The notes below the pieces were generated by a model. It made no database searches and was not told where the DNA came from. It saw nothing but the letters and a program-made list of their open reading frames with translations. The translations under genes and the position numbers were made by a program. From SCN-70-22 sp046327755 (GTDB lineage Bacteria > Gemmatimonadota > Gemmatimonadetes > Gemmatimonadales > Gemmatimonadaceae): 64,000 nucleotides of DNA. Shown one piece after another: positions 33,594 to 43,583 of the stretch (positions are counted from its first letter, which is position 1; the number at the start of each line of letters is the position of its first letter). Location of the stretch: contig JAXLXW010000007.1 in the NCBI GenBank assembly GCA_046327755.1, forward strand, positions 62,001-126,000, given 5' to 3'.

Positions 33594-36584
33594 GTGACCA
33601 CGCCTCCTGACGTTCCGCTTTCCGATGCGAGCGACGACGCGCGCCTGCGCGCCGCGCTCGCCGATCGATACGACATCCAGGGGGTCGTGGGCGTCGGAGG
33701 GATGGCGACGGTCTACCGCGCCCTCGACCGCAAGCACAATCGCACGGTCGCGATCAAGGTCCTGCCGAGCGCGCTGTCCCTTGCCGTCGGCACCGATCGT
33801 TTCTTGCGCGAGATCGCGATCCTGGCGGCGCTGCAGCACCCGCGCATCCTCGCGCTGTACGACTCCGGAAGCGCCGACGGTCTCCTGTACTACGTGATGC
33901 CCTTCGTGGAGGGCGAGTCGGTACGCCGACGGCTGCAGCGCGACGGATCCATTCCCGTCGCCGAGGCAATGGTTATCGCGCAGGGAGTGGCGAGTGCGCT
34001 CGCCTACGCGCACGCCCGCGGCATCGTGCACCGCGACATCAAGCCGGACAACGTCCTGCTCAGCGCCGGTGAGACGGTGGTTGCCGATTTCGGCATCGCG
34101 CGCGTCCTGGCCCATTCGCAGGACGCACGGCTGACCGGCTCGGGACTCACCCTCGGCACGCCCGCGTACATGAGCCCCGAGCAGGTGACGGGCGAGGCGG
34201 ACGTCGACGCGCGCAGCGACATCTACAGCCTGGGGTGCCTGCTGTATGAAATGATCGCTGGGCGCCCGCCGTACGCCGCGCCCACGACCGAGCGGATCCT
34301 CCTGCAGCACATCGCCGCCCCGATTCCGCAGCTTGCCGCGTTGCAGCCGTCGATCCCTGTCGAGGTGGATCGCGTGGTGCAGCGCGCCCTGGCCAAGTCG
34401 CCCGATGAGCGCTTCGCGACCGCGTCGGCGATGATGGATGCACTGTCGCGCACCTTCAGTGGTGCGCAGGCCATCCCCGTGGTGACCGGCGCCACCTCGC
34501 CGGCGACGCGTGGCTCGGCTGGGGGCGACTGGCGGCGCTGGGGGGCGTGGCTCGCGGGAGGCGTCGTCGTGCTCGTGGCGGCGTTGCTCCTGACGAAGGT
34601 TCCGCGGCGCGCGTCCGTTGCGATGGATGCCTCGGCGATCGCCGTCCTCCCCTTCCGCGTCTCGGGCGATTCGTCGCTCGCCTACCTGCGCGAGGGGATG
34701 GTCGACCTGCTCACGACGCAGCTCGGGTCGACCGAGGAGATGCACCCGCTCGACTCGCGCACGGTGCTGGCGGCGTGGCGGCGGTCGGTGGCGCCCGGGA
34801 CCGACCCGTCGACCGAGGAGGCGCAGCGACTCGTCGCCGGGCTCGGTGGCGGGCGGCTCGTGCTGGGTGAGGTGATAGGCACCGGCGCCAGCGTGACCAT
34901 TGCGGCCCGCATCGTGGGCGTCGACGGTGCCAAGCGCTCCGAGGCATCGGTGCAGGGGGCTTCCGACAGTTTGTCTGTCCTGGTCGATCGCCTCACGTCG
35001 CAGCTGCTGGCCCGCAGCGCTGGCGAACCGACGCGCCGCCTCGCCGAGCTCACCTCCACCTCGCTCCCCGCGGTGCGCGCCTATCTCGAGGGGCGCGCCG
35101 CCTTCCGGCGCGGTGAGTTGGGGCGTGCAGTGGATCGCTTCACCGAGGCCTTGTCGAACGATTCCACCTTCGCCCTCGCGGCGTTGGGGATGGCATCGGC
35201 GGGGGCGTGGTCGCAGCAGGCGGCGCAATCGGCAGCGCTCGCACGCGGGCTGCGCACCGGATATGCCCTGCGCGATCGTCTCTCCGCGCGCGATCGACTC
35301 CTCTTCGAGGCGTACGTCCTTCCCAGCGCCACCGTCCCCTTCACCGCGGCGCAGCAGATGGCCGCGTGGCAGCGCGCGGTGGAGCGTGCGCCCGAGAGCG
35401 CCGAGGCGCAGTTCGAGTACGGCGACCGCCTCTATCACAGCGGCCCGGTGTTGAGTGTGACCAACGCCAACGCCGCGGCGCACGGCGCGTTCGCACGGGC
35501 GCTGGCGCTCGATTCGACCTATGTCGCGCCCCTCGCGCACCTGGTCGAACTCGCCGCTCGCGCGGGCGATCGCGCGCAGGCGCGCACGCTCAACGCGCTC
35601 TACGCGAACGAAGCCGCGGTCGCCGACTTGGGCCCGTACGTGCGATGGCGCGTGGCGCTGACGCTGGACGATCGCGCGACGCTCGACTCCATCCGCCGCG
35701 CACTCCCGCGACTGCGCGTTCCTGTCCTCAACCGGATGATCGGCTACGGCCAAGGTGACGGCGTCTCGCTCGCCGATGTCGACCGGGCGGCAGCCGAGCT
35801 GCGCCGCCGCCTCGACGATGGATCGGTGGAGCAGACGAACGTGCGCCCCGGGCTCACGCTGCACGCCTGGGCGATGAACCGCGGCCGGCGCGCCGACGCG
35901 GCGCACGCGATCGACGCGCTGCGCGCCGAATCGTCGGACGCGCCGGGAAGCTCGATCGTCTACCTCGATGTCGACCAGCTTCCCGTCCTCGACGCACTGT
36001 TCTGGGATGGCGACTCGACCGCGGCCGTCGCCGCGGTGGCGCGCCTGCAGCGCTTTGTGGCTGGCGGGCGCCCGGTTGATGGCGGCGGTCGCGCGCGCTA
36101 CGACACCGATGCCTGCGTCGTGGGGCTGTGGCAACTCTCCACCGGCGATCTCGCCGGCCTCTCCGCGTCACTCGTGCAGCTGCGCGCCGGTGCGGCGGGG
36201 CGCGACTCGGCCGTCGTCCACGGAGCCGACGCACGCTTCTGCACCCTCATGCTCGAGGCGATGCGCGCGGTGCGCCAGTCGTCGGCGCAGGCGCCAGCGC
36301 TCGTCGCGCAACTCGACACGGCGGTGCAGCAGGGGCCGTACATCTTCGGCACCGACTTCGGCAACCTCGTCGTCGCGCGGCTGCTCGAGCAACAGGGCGA
36401 CGTGGCAGGCGCGCTGCGCGCCGTGCGCCGTCGCCCGTACGACTGGGATACCGTCTCGCTCTACCTCACCACGTACTTGCGCGAGGAGTCGCGCCTGGCC
36501 GCGCAAGCCGGCGACCAGGCCGGGGCAAGGCGCGCGAACGAGCGATACCTGGCGCTGCGCGCTCCCACCGCGGCGCGTTCCTAG
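33594..36584 (+). CDS. Membrane Ser/Thr protein kinase with TolB-like and TPR-containing sensor region
   Basis: 996 residues, GTG start at 33594, 24 bases after the DMFase-like gene. Residues about 24-290 are a PknB-type kinase: GVGGMATVYRAL (Gly loop), VAIKVL (Lys), HRDIKPDN near 146 (catalytic), DFG near 166 and GTPAYMSPEQ activation segment. A membrane helix follows at about 320-337 (LAGGVVVLVAALLLTKV). The outer part begins with the TolB-like N-domain pattern (IAVLPFRVSGDSSLAYLREGMVDLL) and continues as TPR-like helical repeats to the end. Architecture is common in Acidobacteria and Gemmatimonadota; targets unknown. Confidence 0.9.
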   Translation: MTTPPDVPLSDASDDARLRAALADRYDIQGVVGVGGMATVYRALDRKHNRTVAIKVLPSALSLAVGTDRFLREIAILAALQHPRILALYDSGSADGLLYYVMPFVEGESVRRRLQRDGSIPVAEAMVIAQGVASALAYAHARGIVHRDIKPDNVLLSAGETVVADFGIARVLAHSQDARLTGSGLTLGTPAYMSPEQVTGEADVDARSDIYSLGCLLYEMIAGRPPYAAPTTERILLQHIAAPIPQLAALQPSIPVEVDRVVQRALAKSPDERFATASAMMDALSRTFSGAQAIPVVTGATSPATRGSAGGDWRRWGAWLAGGVVVLVAALLLTKVPRRASVAMDASAIAVLPFRVSGDSSLAYLREGMVDLLTTQLGSTEEMHPLDSRTVLAAWRRSVAPGTDPSTEEAQRLVAGLGGGRLVLGEVIGTGASVTIAARIVGVDGAKRSEASVQGASDSLSVLVDRLTSQLLARSAGEPTRRLAELTSTSLPAVRAYLEGRAAFRRGELGRAVDRFTEALSNDSTFALAALGMASAGAWSQQAAQSAALARGLRTGYALRDRLSARDRLLFEAYVLPSATVPFTAAQQMAAWQRAVERAPESAEAQFEYGDRLYHSGPVLSVTNANAAAHGAFARALALDSTYVAPLAHLVELAARAGDRAQARTLNALYANEAAVADLGPYVRWRVALTLDDRATLDSIRRALPRLRVPVLNRMIGYGQGDGVSLADVDRAAAELRRRLDDGSVEQTNVRPGLTLHAWAMNRGRRADAAHAIDALRAESSDAPGSSIVYLDVDQLPVLDALFWDGDSTAAVAAVARLQRFVAGGRPVDGGGRARYDTDACVVGLWQLSTGDLAGLSASLVQLRAGAAGRDSAVVHGADARFCTLMLEAMRAVRQSSAQAPALVAQLDTAVQQGPYIFGTDFGNLVVARLLEQQGDVAGALRAVRRRPYDWDTVSLYLTTYLREESRLAAQAGDQAGARRANERYLALRAPTAARS

Positions 36585-36596
36585 CGTTGCACCTTC

Positions 36597-37496
36597 CTAT
36601 CGCATCACCCCGTTGAGGAGCGACTCGAGGTTGCTCCCCGCGGCGAGCGACCGGATGCGCGACTCCACGCGCGGGAAGACGGTGTTCGCCTCGCCCTGGA
36701 AGCGGGCGAAGAGCGCCTTGAGGTCGGCGGCGCCGAGCGAGCGTCCCTGGGCGTAGTACTGCTCGGCGGCGTGCCCGAGCGCGTACGTGGTGGCGAACGT
36801 GACGGTGACGCCGGCGGCGGCCCCGGTCGCCGAGCCTAACAAGCCGCCCAGCAACCCGCGCCCCACGCTCCCCAGCACGCCGCGCACCACCCCTTCCAGC
36901 GCGTGCCCCATCGCCCCGATCCCGAGGACCGCAACGAGGTCCTTGGCCTGCGCCATGTCGAACTGCTGCCCGTGGCGCTGCCCGATCTGGTAGACCATGC
37001 GCAGTTGCAACGGAAGGATCGCCATCGCCGCGAAGCGATGCGGCAAGAGCTCCGCGGCGCCGGCCAGCATCGCCTGGTCGAGGATGAAGGTGTCGAGGTC
37101 GCTCGCCATCCCCTGCGCGGGCGGGGTCGACGCCGCCTGCGCGGCCGCGCCCATCGTGGCGGCCGCATCTGCCGATGGCGCCACGGCCCCCAGCTCGCGC
37201 GACAGCGCGGCAAGGAACGCCGACTCCTGCGCGTTAGGCGCTCCGTCGGAATGGCAGACTGCGGCGGCCACGTCGTACGCCGCCACGCGCGCCTCGTCGC
37301 TCGACAGCCGGTGCGCGAGCTGCGCCACGTCGCCGCCGCCGTTCATCACCCCGTGCAGCATCGGGTCGTCCTCGGAGAGGCCAAGGTGCTCCGCCGCCGA
37401 GATGATGCTCACGCGTTCTTCCTGGCCCAGCGAGCCGTCAGCGTTGGCGGCGAGGGCGGCGAGGGCGATGATGGTGTGGGCGTCCTGGGGCGTCAT
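36597..37496 (-). CDS. TerB-like / DUF697 (YcjF-like) protein
   Basis: 299 residues; ATG 37496 has CGGAG upstream. Residues 1-110 match the TerB/DjlA-type helical domain with DxDGxL-like motifs (ANADGSLGQEERVSI; SDGAPNAQESAFL). After an Ala/Pro linker, residues about 135-290 match DUF697 (ILPLQLRMVYQIGQRHGQQFD ... TFATTYALGHAAEQYYAQGRSL), including a Gly/Ala-rich hydrophobic hairpin (GLLGGLLGSATGAAAGV) likely to insert in a membrane. TerB domains bind metals in tellurite/phage-stress systems, but no other ter gene is present, so a stress role is only a guess. Convergent with the kinase gene, 12 bases apart. Confidence 0.8.
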   Translation of the reverse strand: MTPQDAHTIIALAALAANADGSLGQEERVSIISAAEHLGLSEDDPMLHGVMNGGGDVAQLAHRLSSDEARVAAYDVAAAVCHSDGAPNAQESAFLAALSRELGAVAPSADAAATMGAAAQAASTPPAQGMASDLDTFILDQAMLAGAAELLPHRFAAMAILPLQLRMVYQIGQRHGQQFDMAQAKDLVAVLGIGAMGHALEGVVRGVLGSVGRGLLGGLLGSATGAAAGVTVTFATTYALGHAAEQYYAQGRSLGAADLKALFARFQGEANTVFPRVESRIRSLAAGSNLESLLNGVMR

Positions 37497-37522
37497 GGCG
37501 TGCACTCCGACGGCATGGGAAT

Positions 37523-37549
37523 GGGCCGGCGCACGCGATGCGCCGGCCC
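37523..37549. terminator. 11-bp perfect hairpin between M28 and TerB genes
   Basis: GGGCCGGCGCA/TGCGCCGGCCC with a 5-nt loop (CGCGA). The T-rich flank (TTCTATCATA) is on the plus-strand side although both neighbours are on minus, so orientation is ambiguous. Confidence 0.4.
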
Positions 37550-37673
37550 TTCTATCATACGCGTCTCTCGACGCCGTGTGTCAGGGAGTCGCCCCCAACC
37601 CCTGACCGGTCGGGCGTCCCGGTGCGAGACGAAAAGGCGGCCGACAGGCGCAGGATGGCCCGGCGCTGCATGA

Positions 37674-39053
37674 TCACCGACTCATCTTGATGCGCTGCAT
37701 GGGGCGGTTCGGCGAGACGTAGGCACTCACCAGGCTCTCGCTGCCGTCGCCCCCGATGGCGGCGACGCCGAAGACGTAGTCGTCGATCGAGACGTTAGGC
37801 AGGGCAAACTGTGTCACGTTCCCCACCACCTGCGAACGCTGCCAGTCGTTGGCCCACGCGTCGCGCCAGTAGATCCGGTACGCCACGGCCCCGCTCGATG
37901 CGCTCCACCGCAGGTCGGCATCGTACCCCGACTGCCCGCGCCCGATGAGCGGCTGGCCGCGATCGCCGAGGACGCCGGGCGCTGGTGGCGCGAGCGCGAC
38001 CGAGGCGGCGCCGGCGGCATTCACCCGGGCGTTCTGCGCGAGATACGTGAAGTCCATCCCCTCGATCTTGTCGTCCGCCGAGTGCTGGCGGCGGTAGTTC
38101 TCGTTCGCCTCGCGGAAGACGACGGCAGGGAAGTTGTTCGCGGTGAAGGACGAGTGGTCGCTCCCGCGCCCGAAGCGATCCTCGCGAGCCATGAGGCGGA
38201 TGGTGTGCGACGGGACGTAGACCGCGGCGACGCGGGCGATGTAGCGCGCCAGCGACCGCGACATCGAGTCCTCGGGGCCTAACGAATAGATCTTCACGCT
38301 CTCGGCGTCGACGATCCCGCTCCCCCCCACCGACGAGCCCACGATGTCGTTGTTGAAGTTGGCCTCGACCACCCCCTTCGCATCGGCGAGCGACTGCGCG
38401 TGCGCCATCGAGCCGATGAGCCCCTGTTCCTCCGCCGCCCACGTGATGAAGACGAGCGTGGCGTCGAAGTCGATCCCGCTCTCGGCGAAGACGCGCGCCA
38501 GCTCCATCGTGAGCGCCGTCCCGCTCCCGTCGTCGTTGGCGCCGGGGGCGTCGACGTCGTGGTTGGGCTGCCCGCCGCTCCCCGCCGCCATCGCGCCGCG
38601 CAGGTTCACCGTGTCATAGTGCCCGCTGATGTAGACGCGGCGTGGCGACTTGCCGGGGAGGATTGCCACGACGTTGACCACGTCCACGTCGCGCGTGATG
38701 CGCCCGCCCTGCGCCACCGGGTGGCGGTCGAACGCGACCTGCAGTTTGGGCGACGAGCGCTTGAACTCCTCATAGATCCACCGACGCGCGGCGCCGATCC
38801 CGCGTGTGGCCGAGAGCGTGTCGGAGAGCGTCGAGCGCGTCCCGAACGACTCCAGCTTGGCGACGATGGCGCGCAGCCGATCGGGGGAGACCGAGGCGAC
38901 GAGCTTCTGGATGCGCGGATCGGCGTCGGGGCGCGGGGCGCCCTGCGCGGGCGCGATCGCGGGGAGGGCTAGCAGCGCTAGCAGCGCTAGCAACGCGCTG
39001 CCGGCGGCGAGCGCGACACGCGACGCAACGGACCGGGGGGATGACATCGGCAT
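37674..39053 (-). CDS. Exported M28-family zinc aminopeptidase
   Basis: 459 residues from ATG 39053; ATG 39089 with GGGGAG upstream would add 12 residues. Signal peptide has a LLALLALLAL core encoded by a 9-bp repeat (CTAGCAGCG, about 38967-38992) and ends PAIAPAQG. M28 metal ligands appear in order: SGHYDT, PGANDDGSG, AAEEQGLIGS (catalytic Glu), NNDIVGSS and GSDHSSF. The C-terminal ~90 residues form a fibronectin type III-like module (DLRWSASSGAVAYRIYWRD). Expected to trim peptides in the periplasm or outside. Confidence 0.88.
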   Translation of the reverse strand: MPMSSPRSVASRVALAAGSALLALLALLALPAIAPAQGAPRPDADPRIQKLVASVSPDRLRAIVAKLESFGTRSTLSDTLSATRGIGAARRWIYEEFKRSSPKLQVAFDRHPVAQGGRITRDVDVVNVVAILPGKSPRRVYISGHYDTVNLRGAMAAGSGGQPNHDVDAPGANDDGSGTALTMELARVFAESGIDFDATLVFITWAAEEQGLIGSMAHAQSLADAKGVVEANFNNDIVGSSVGGSGIVDAESVKIYSLGPEDSMSRSLARYIARVAAVYVPSHTIRLMAREDRFGRGSDHSSFTANNFPAVVFREANENYRRQHSADDKIEGMDFTYLAQNARVNAAGAASVALAPPAPGVLGDRGQPLIGRGQSGYDADLRWSASSGAVAYRIYWRDAWANDWQRSQVVGNVTQFALPNVSIDDYVFGVAAIGGDGSESLVSAYVSPNRPMQRIKMSR

Positions 39054-39166
39054 GGGCGGCGACGGTAAGGGGAGAGGGGCGACCCTCATCAACGCACCAT
39101 CTCCCCGCGCCGCTGACGGGGCGCGGATCCCCCCTCCCGCCCCGTCGCCAAGCGGGAAGTGCTCCC

Positions 39167-39925
39167 CTACCCGTCGACGCCGAGTTTCGCGTAGTAGTCG
39201 GCGACCTGCTGCGCCGACCCGGGACGCGTGTACACATCGGGGAGACGCGACTCGACGACACGCGCGACCACCTCGGCCACCTCCTCGGCGCTCTGCGAGA
39301 AGGGGAGGGCACGAGAGTCCGGCCCGCCATGCAGCGCGTTGACGCCGAACTCGGTCCGCACGACCCCTGGTGAAACGATCGAAAACTCGATCCCCGGGTG
39401 CGTCTCCTGCACTTCGGCGCGGAAGCTCGCGGTGAGGGCGTTGAGGAAGTGCTTGGCGCCGCAATACGCGGAGCGGAAGGTGGCGAGCGGGATGCGGCCG
39501 AGCATCGACGACACGTTGATGACGTGCCCGGTGCCGCGCTCCTTGAAGTGCGGGAGGATGGCCTGCATCCCGTACAGCGCCGTCTTCACGTTGACGCGCA
39601 TGACGTCGTCGATGTCGTCGTCGGTCAGTTGCGACGGTGCGCGCGTGATCCCCTGGCCGACGTTGTTTACCCAGACGTCGATGTGGCCGAAGGCGGCGAG
39701 GCCGCGCGTGATGACGCGGAAGACCTCGCTGCGCTCGGTCATGTCGGCGGCGATGGCGAAGACGGCGGCGCCATGCGGGCGCGTCACCGATTCGAGGACT
39801 TCCTTGCGCCTGGCGACCGCGATGACGCGATGCCCCTGGCTGGCGAGGCGGTGCGTGGCGGCTGCGCCGATGCCGGCGCTGGCCCCCGTGATGACGACGA
39901 CGCGTGAAGAGTTCGGGACGGTCAT
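39167..39925 (-). CDS. Short-chain dehydrogenase/reductase
   Basis: 252 residues from ATG 39925. Classical SDR: TGASAGIG (13-20) binds the nucleotide, ARR at 38-40 favours NADP(H), NNVG (87-90) replaces the usual NNAG, and Ser139/Ser140, Tyr154 and Lys158 form the active site (YCGAK). The C-terminal SIVSPGVVRTEF segment is standard. Substrate not predictable. Cytoplasmic. Divergent from the S9 peptidase; about 110 bases upstream of the M28 gene on the same strand. Confidence 0.88.
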   Translation of the reverse strand: MTVPNSSRVVVITGASAGIGAAATHRLASQGHRVIAVARRKEVLESVTRPHGAAVFAIAADMTERSEVFRVITRGLAAFGHIDVWVNNVGQGITRAPSQLTDDDIDDVMRVNVKTALYGMQAILPHFKERGTGHVINVSSMLGRIPLATFRSAYCGAKHFLNALTASFRAEVQETHPGIEFSIVSPGVVRTEFGVNALHGGPDSRALPFSQSAEEVAEVVARVVESRLPDVYTRPGSAQQVADYYAKLGVDG

Positions 39926-40136
39926 GAGAACAGGAATCGGGCGGCGGGCGGCGCGGGAGACGGCCGCCGTCCCCAAACGTGACGGGGTGGCGGGGCTCCG
40001 ACAACGCGCGATTCCCTGACGCGCACGCCGTGCACCTCTGGCGGCGGAGGGGCGTCGCGCGACACGTTAGCGGCGCCCTTGCGCGCCCTCCCCTCGCGCC
40101 GCGCCACCCTCCGCGCCCGCTCCCAGACCTCCGCCC

Positions 40137-42203
40137 ATGCGCTCCAGCCCCATCAGGACCTGTCTCGTCCTCGCGCTCGTGGTCGCCGCTACGCCGCACG
40201 TTGAACTGCGCGCCCAACCGCGGCCACTCGCCCCAGTCGACCTCTTCTCCATCGAGACCGCCGCCGATCCGCAGATCTCGCCCGACGGCCAGTGGATCGC
40301 CTACGCGCGCAACTGGAACGACGCGATGACGGACAAGCAGTACAGCAACATCTGGCTGGTGAAGAGCGATGGGAGCGGGCACCGCCCGGTGACGTCCGGC
40401 AAGACACACGACGGGTCGCCGCGCTGGTCGCCCGATGGGACGCGCCTGGCGTACGTCTCCGACAAGGGGGGGAGCGCGCAGCTCTACGTGCGGTGGAACG
40501 ACACGGGCGAGTCCGTGGCGATCACGAGCGGCGCCATTCCGCCCTCGGGGCTGGTCTGGTCGCCCGACGGGAGCCGGATCGCCTTTTCGCAGTTTGTCCC
40601 CGCCGCGCCGCTCGTGGTCGGGACGCCGCTGGCGCCTCCGCCAGGGGCCACGTGGCAGCCGCCGCCCAAGTACACCGACGCGCTCGTCTTCCGCTTCGAT
40701 GGTGTGGGGGAGGTCCCCGTCGGCTACACGCACCTCTTCGTCATCCGTGCCGACGGCGGCGCACCGCGTCAGGTGACGAAGGGGAACTTCAACCATGGCG
40801 GCGTCTTCGGTGGCGGCGGTATCGCCTGGACCCCGGATGGCACGGAGCTCATCGCCGCCTCGCGTCGCCGCGACAACCCCGACCTCGAGCTCATCGAGGC
40901 CGACCTGTACGCATTCAACGTGAACGACGGGACGATGCGGCAGCTCACCGATCGCCTGGGTCCGGACGGTGAGCCCGCCGTTTCACCTGACGGGAAGCTC
41001 ATCGCCTACACCGGCTTCGACGAGAAGCACCTCGGCTACCAGAACCAGTTGCTCTACGTCATGAACCGTGACGGCTCGGGGAAGCGCGCGATTTCCTCGA
41101 AGTTCGACGGAAGCGTGGGCTCGCCGACGTGGAGCGCGGACGGCAAGGGGCTCTACGTGCAGTACGACGTGCAGGGCGACACCAAGGTCGGCTACCTCAC
41201 GCTCGACGGCGCGCTGCGCCCGGTGGCGGAGCACATGGGGATGGGGACGATGGCCTACGGCGGCGGGAGCTATTCCGTCTCCCGCTCGGGGACGGTCGCC
41301 TTCACCCTCTCGACGCCGGGCGTGCCGTCGAACGTGGCCGTGACGGCTTCGGCGCCCGGCGCAACGGCGCGTTCGGTGACCACTCTCAACGCCGAGCTCC
41401 TCGCCAGCCGCACGCTGGGCTCGGTGGAGGAGCTGTGGTGGGAGTCGTCCAAGGACAAGCGGAAGGTGCAGGGGTGGATCATCAAGCCCCCGGGCTTCGA
41501 CGCGAAGAAGAAGTACCCGCTCATCCTCGAGATCCACGGCGGGCCGTTCGCCAACTACGGCGCGCGTTTCGACGACGAGAAGCAGCTGATGGCGGCCAAC
41601 GGCTTCGTGGTGCTCTACACCAACCCGCGCGGGAGCACGAGCTACGGCGAGGAGTTCGCCAACCTCATTCACCATGCATATCCCGGCGACGACTTCTACG
41701 ACCTCAACTCCGGCGTGGATGCGGTGATCGCCAAGGGGTACATCGACGAGAAGAACCTCTTCGTGACCGGGGGGAGCGGGGGCGGCGTGCTCACCGCCTG
41801 GATGATCGGGCATACCGATCGCTTCCGCGCCGCGCTCGCCTTCTATCCCGTGATCAACTGGGAATCGTTCTCCCTCACCGCCGACATGGCGCCGCTCTCG
41901 GTGAAGAACTGGTTCCCCGGCTTTCCGTGGGACAACCGGGAGAACTACGAGAAGCGCTCGCTGCTGAGCGTGGTGAAGAACGTGAAGACACCGACGCTGA
42001 TCATGACGGGCGAGGAGGACTTCCGCACGCCGATGTCGGAGAGCGAGCAGTACTACAAGGCGCTCAAGATGCGCGGCGTGGAGTCGGTGCTGGTGCGCGT
42101 TCCCGGGGAGCCGCACGGCATCCGGCGCTATCCCAGCCACGCGGCGGCCAAGCTGACGACGCTGCAGGGGTGGTTCGAGAAGCACAAGGCGCCACTGCAA
42201 TAG
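40137..42203 (+). CDS. Exported S9 prolyl-oligopeptidase-family peptidase
   Basis: 688 residues with a signal peptide (CLVLALVVAATPHVELRAQ). An N-terminal WD/TolB-like propeller (DPQISPDGQWIAYAR, PRWSPDGTRLAYVS, LVWSPDGSRIAF) runs to about residue 420. The alpha/beta-hydrolase domain follows: HGGPFANYG, nucleophile in TGGSGGG near 546, Asp in GEEDFRTP near 625 and His in GEPHGIRRYPSH near 660. Such S9C-type enzymes act as acylaminoacyl- or dipeptidyl-peptidases. The fucosidase gene begins 3 bases after its stop, so the two are one operon. Confidence 0.9.
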   Translation: MRSSPIRTCLVLALVVAATPHVELRAQPRPLAPVDLFSIETAADPQISPDGQWIAYARNWNDAMTDKQYSNIWLVKSDGSGHRPVTSGKTHDGSPRWSPDGTRLAYVSDKGGSAQLYVRWNDTGESVAITSGAIPPSGLVWSPDGSRIAFSQFVPAAPLVVGTPLAPPPGATWQPPPKYTDALVFRFDGVGEVPVGYTHLFVIRADGGAPRQVTKGNFNHGGVFGGGGIAWTPDGTELIAASRRRDNPDLELIEADLYAFNVNDGTMRQLTDRLGPDGEPAVSPDGKLIAYTGFDEKHLGYQNQLLYVMNRDGSGKRAISSKFDGSVGSPTWSADGKGLYVQYDVQGDTKVGYLTLDGALRPVAEHMGMGTMAYGGGSYSVSRSGTVAFTLSTPGVPSNVAVTASAPGATARSVTTLNAELLASRTLGSVEELWWESSKDKRKVQGWIIKPPGFDAKKKYPLILEIHGGPFANYGARFDDEKQLMAANGFVVLYTNPRGSTSYGEEFANLIHHAYPGDDFYDLNSGVDAVIAKGYIDEKNLFVTGGSGGGVLTAWMIGHTDRFRAALAFYPVINWESFSLTADMAPLSVKNWFPGFPWDNRENYEKRSLLSVVKNVKTPTLIMTGEEDFRTPMSESEQYYKALKMRGVESVLVRVPGEPHGIRRYPSHAAAKLTTLQGWFEKHKAPLQ

Positions 42204-42206
42204 GCG

Positions 42207-43583
42207 ATGCCCATGGATCGTCGCGACTTCCTCACGCTGGGAGCGGCCGGGCTGGCCGGCCGCTCCATCCTGGGGCGTTGGCCCTCGTCCGCGCCGGGAA
42301 TTGCGGCTGGCGGAATGGTCGATGCCCCCGTGGCCGACCGCATGCAGTGGTGGCGTGACGCCCGGTTCGGGATGTTCATTCACCTCGGGCTCTACTCCGG
42401 CCCGGGCGGTGAATGGAACGGGAAGTTCGTCGGTTCGCACGAGTGGATCCGCAACAACGCCAAGATCCCCCACGACGAGTACATCCAGCTCGCCAACAGC
42501 TGGAACCCCAGCGCCCTCGACGCCGACGCGATCGTGCGCATGGCCAAGGCGGCGGGGCAGAAGTATGTCGTCGTCACCACCAAGCACCACGAGGGGTTCG
42601 CGCTCTGGCCGTCGGCGGTGAGCGACTACGACGTGATGGCGACGCCGTACAAGCGCGACATCCTGCGCGCCTTCGCCGATGCGTGCCGCACGCACGGGCT
42701 CAAGCTCGGCTGGTACTACTCCATCATGGACTGGTACCATCCCGACTACCTCCCGCGCCGAGATTGGGAACGCCGCGACGCGTCGGCCGCCGACTTCTCG
42801 CGCTACGTGCGCTTCATGCACGCCCAGCTGCGCGAACTCCTCACCAACTACGGCGAGGTGAGCGTCCTCTGGTTCGACGGGCAGTGGGAGAAGACGTGGA
42901 GTCACGCCCTGGCCAGGGAGACGGTCGCGCTGTGCCGGACGCTGCAGCCCAACGTCATCATCAACAACCGCGTCGACGTCGCCGCGCCGGGCGGCGATGA
43001 CCGCACGCGCGGCGACGGCAACGCGGGCGACTACAGCACGCCGGAGTTGGAGGTCCCCGCGCGCGGGCTCCCGGGGCAGGATTGGGAGTCGTGCATGACG
43101 ATGAACGACAACTGGGGCTTCGCCAAGGACGACAGCAACTGGAAATCGCCAGCGAAGCTCATCGGGCTCCTCGTGGAGACCGCGAGCAAGGGTGGAAACC
43201 TCCTCCTCAACATCGGCCCCGACGGCATGGGGCGCGTCCCGCAGCCGAGTGTCGACGGACTGGCGGCGGTGGGGAAGTGGATGGCGGTGAACGGTGACGC
43301 CATCTACCGAAGCACGGCCTCGATCGTCGATACGCCGGCTTGCCGCACGACCACGCAGGGGCAGTACATCAACGTCCTCGTCGAGCAGTGGCAGCCGGGA
43401 GAGCTCGTCCTTCCGGGCGTCTGGGCGACGCCGCGACGCGCCTGGCTCCTGGCGGATGAAGGGACGCGCATCCCGTTAGGCGCGGGCGACGACGGGGTCG
43501 TGCTGACGCTCCCCGATCGGGCCCCGGATCCGATCTGCTCCGTGGTGCGCGTGGAATTCGATCGCGACGTCCGCGCCGGCTGA
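42207..43583 (+). CDS. GH29 alpha-L-fucosidase, Tat-type leader
   Basis: 458 residues from ATG 42207 (ATG 42213 also possible). The leader MDRRDFLTLGAAGLAG has a Tat-like twin arginine. Catalytic domain signatures: WWRDARFGMFIHLGLYSG, KYVVVTTKHHEGFALW, LGWYYSIMDWYHPDY and VLWFDGQW near residue 224, whose Asp is the GH29 nucleophile. A beta-sandwich tail ends the protein. Expected to release terminal fucose from glycans in the periplasm. Operon with the preceding S9 peptidase, so glycopeptide processing is a reasonable inference. The stop codon lies in the loop of a hairpin. Confidence 0.88.
   Translation: MPMDRRDFLTLGAAGLAGRSILGRWPSSAPGIAAGGMVDAPVADRMQWWRDARFGMFIHLGLYSGPGGEWNGKFVGSHEWIRNNAKIPHDEYIQLANSWNPSALDADAIVRMAKAAGQKYVVVTTKHHEGFALWPSAVSDYDVMATPYKRDILRAFADACRTHGLKLGWYYSIMDWYHPDYLPRRDWERRDASAADFSRYVRFMHAQLRELLTNYGEVSVLWFDGQWEKTWSHALARETVALCRTLQPNVIINNRVDVAAPGGDDRTRGDGNAGDYSTPELEVPARGLPGQDWESCMTMNDNWGFAKDDSNWKSPAKLIGLLVETASKGGNLLLNIGPDGMGRVPQPSVDGLAAVGKWMAVNGDAIYRSTASIVDTPACRTTTQGQYINVLVEQWQPGELVLPGVWATPRRAWLLADEGTRIPLGAGDDGVVLTLPDRAPDPICSVVRVEFDRDVRAG

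Noticed and set aside
32511..36134. 1207-residue minus-strand frame across the DMFase-like and kinase genes
   Set aside because: It spans two well-supported plus-strand genes and has low-complexity Arg-rich sequence; no family resemblance.
36597..37496. Part of a tellurite-resistance or phage-defence operon
   Set aside because: Only the TerB-like domain is present; no terC/D/E genes or defence partners flank it.
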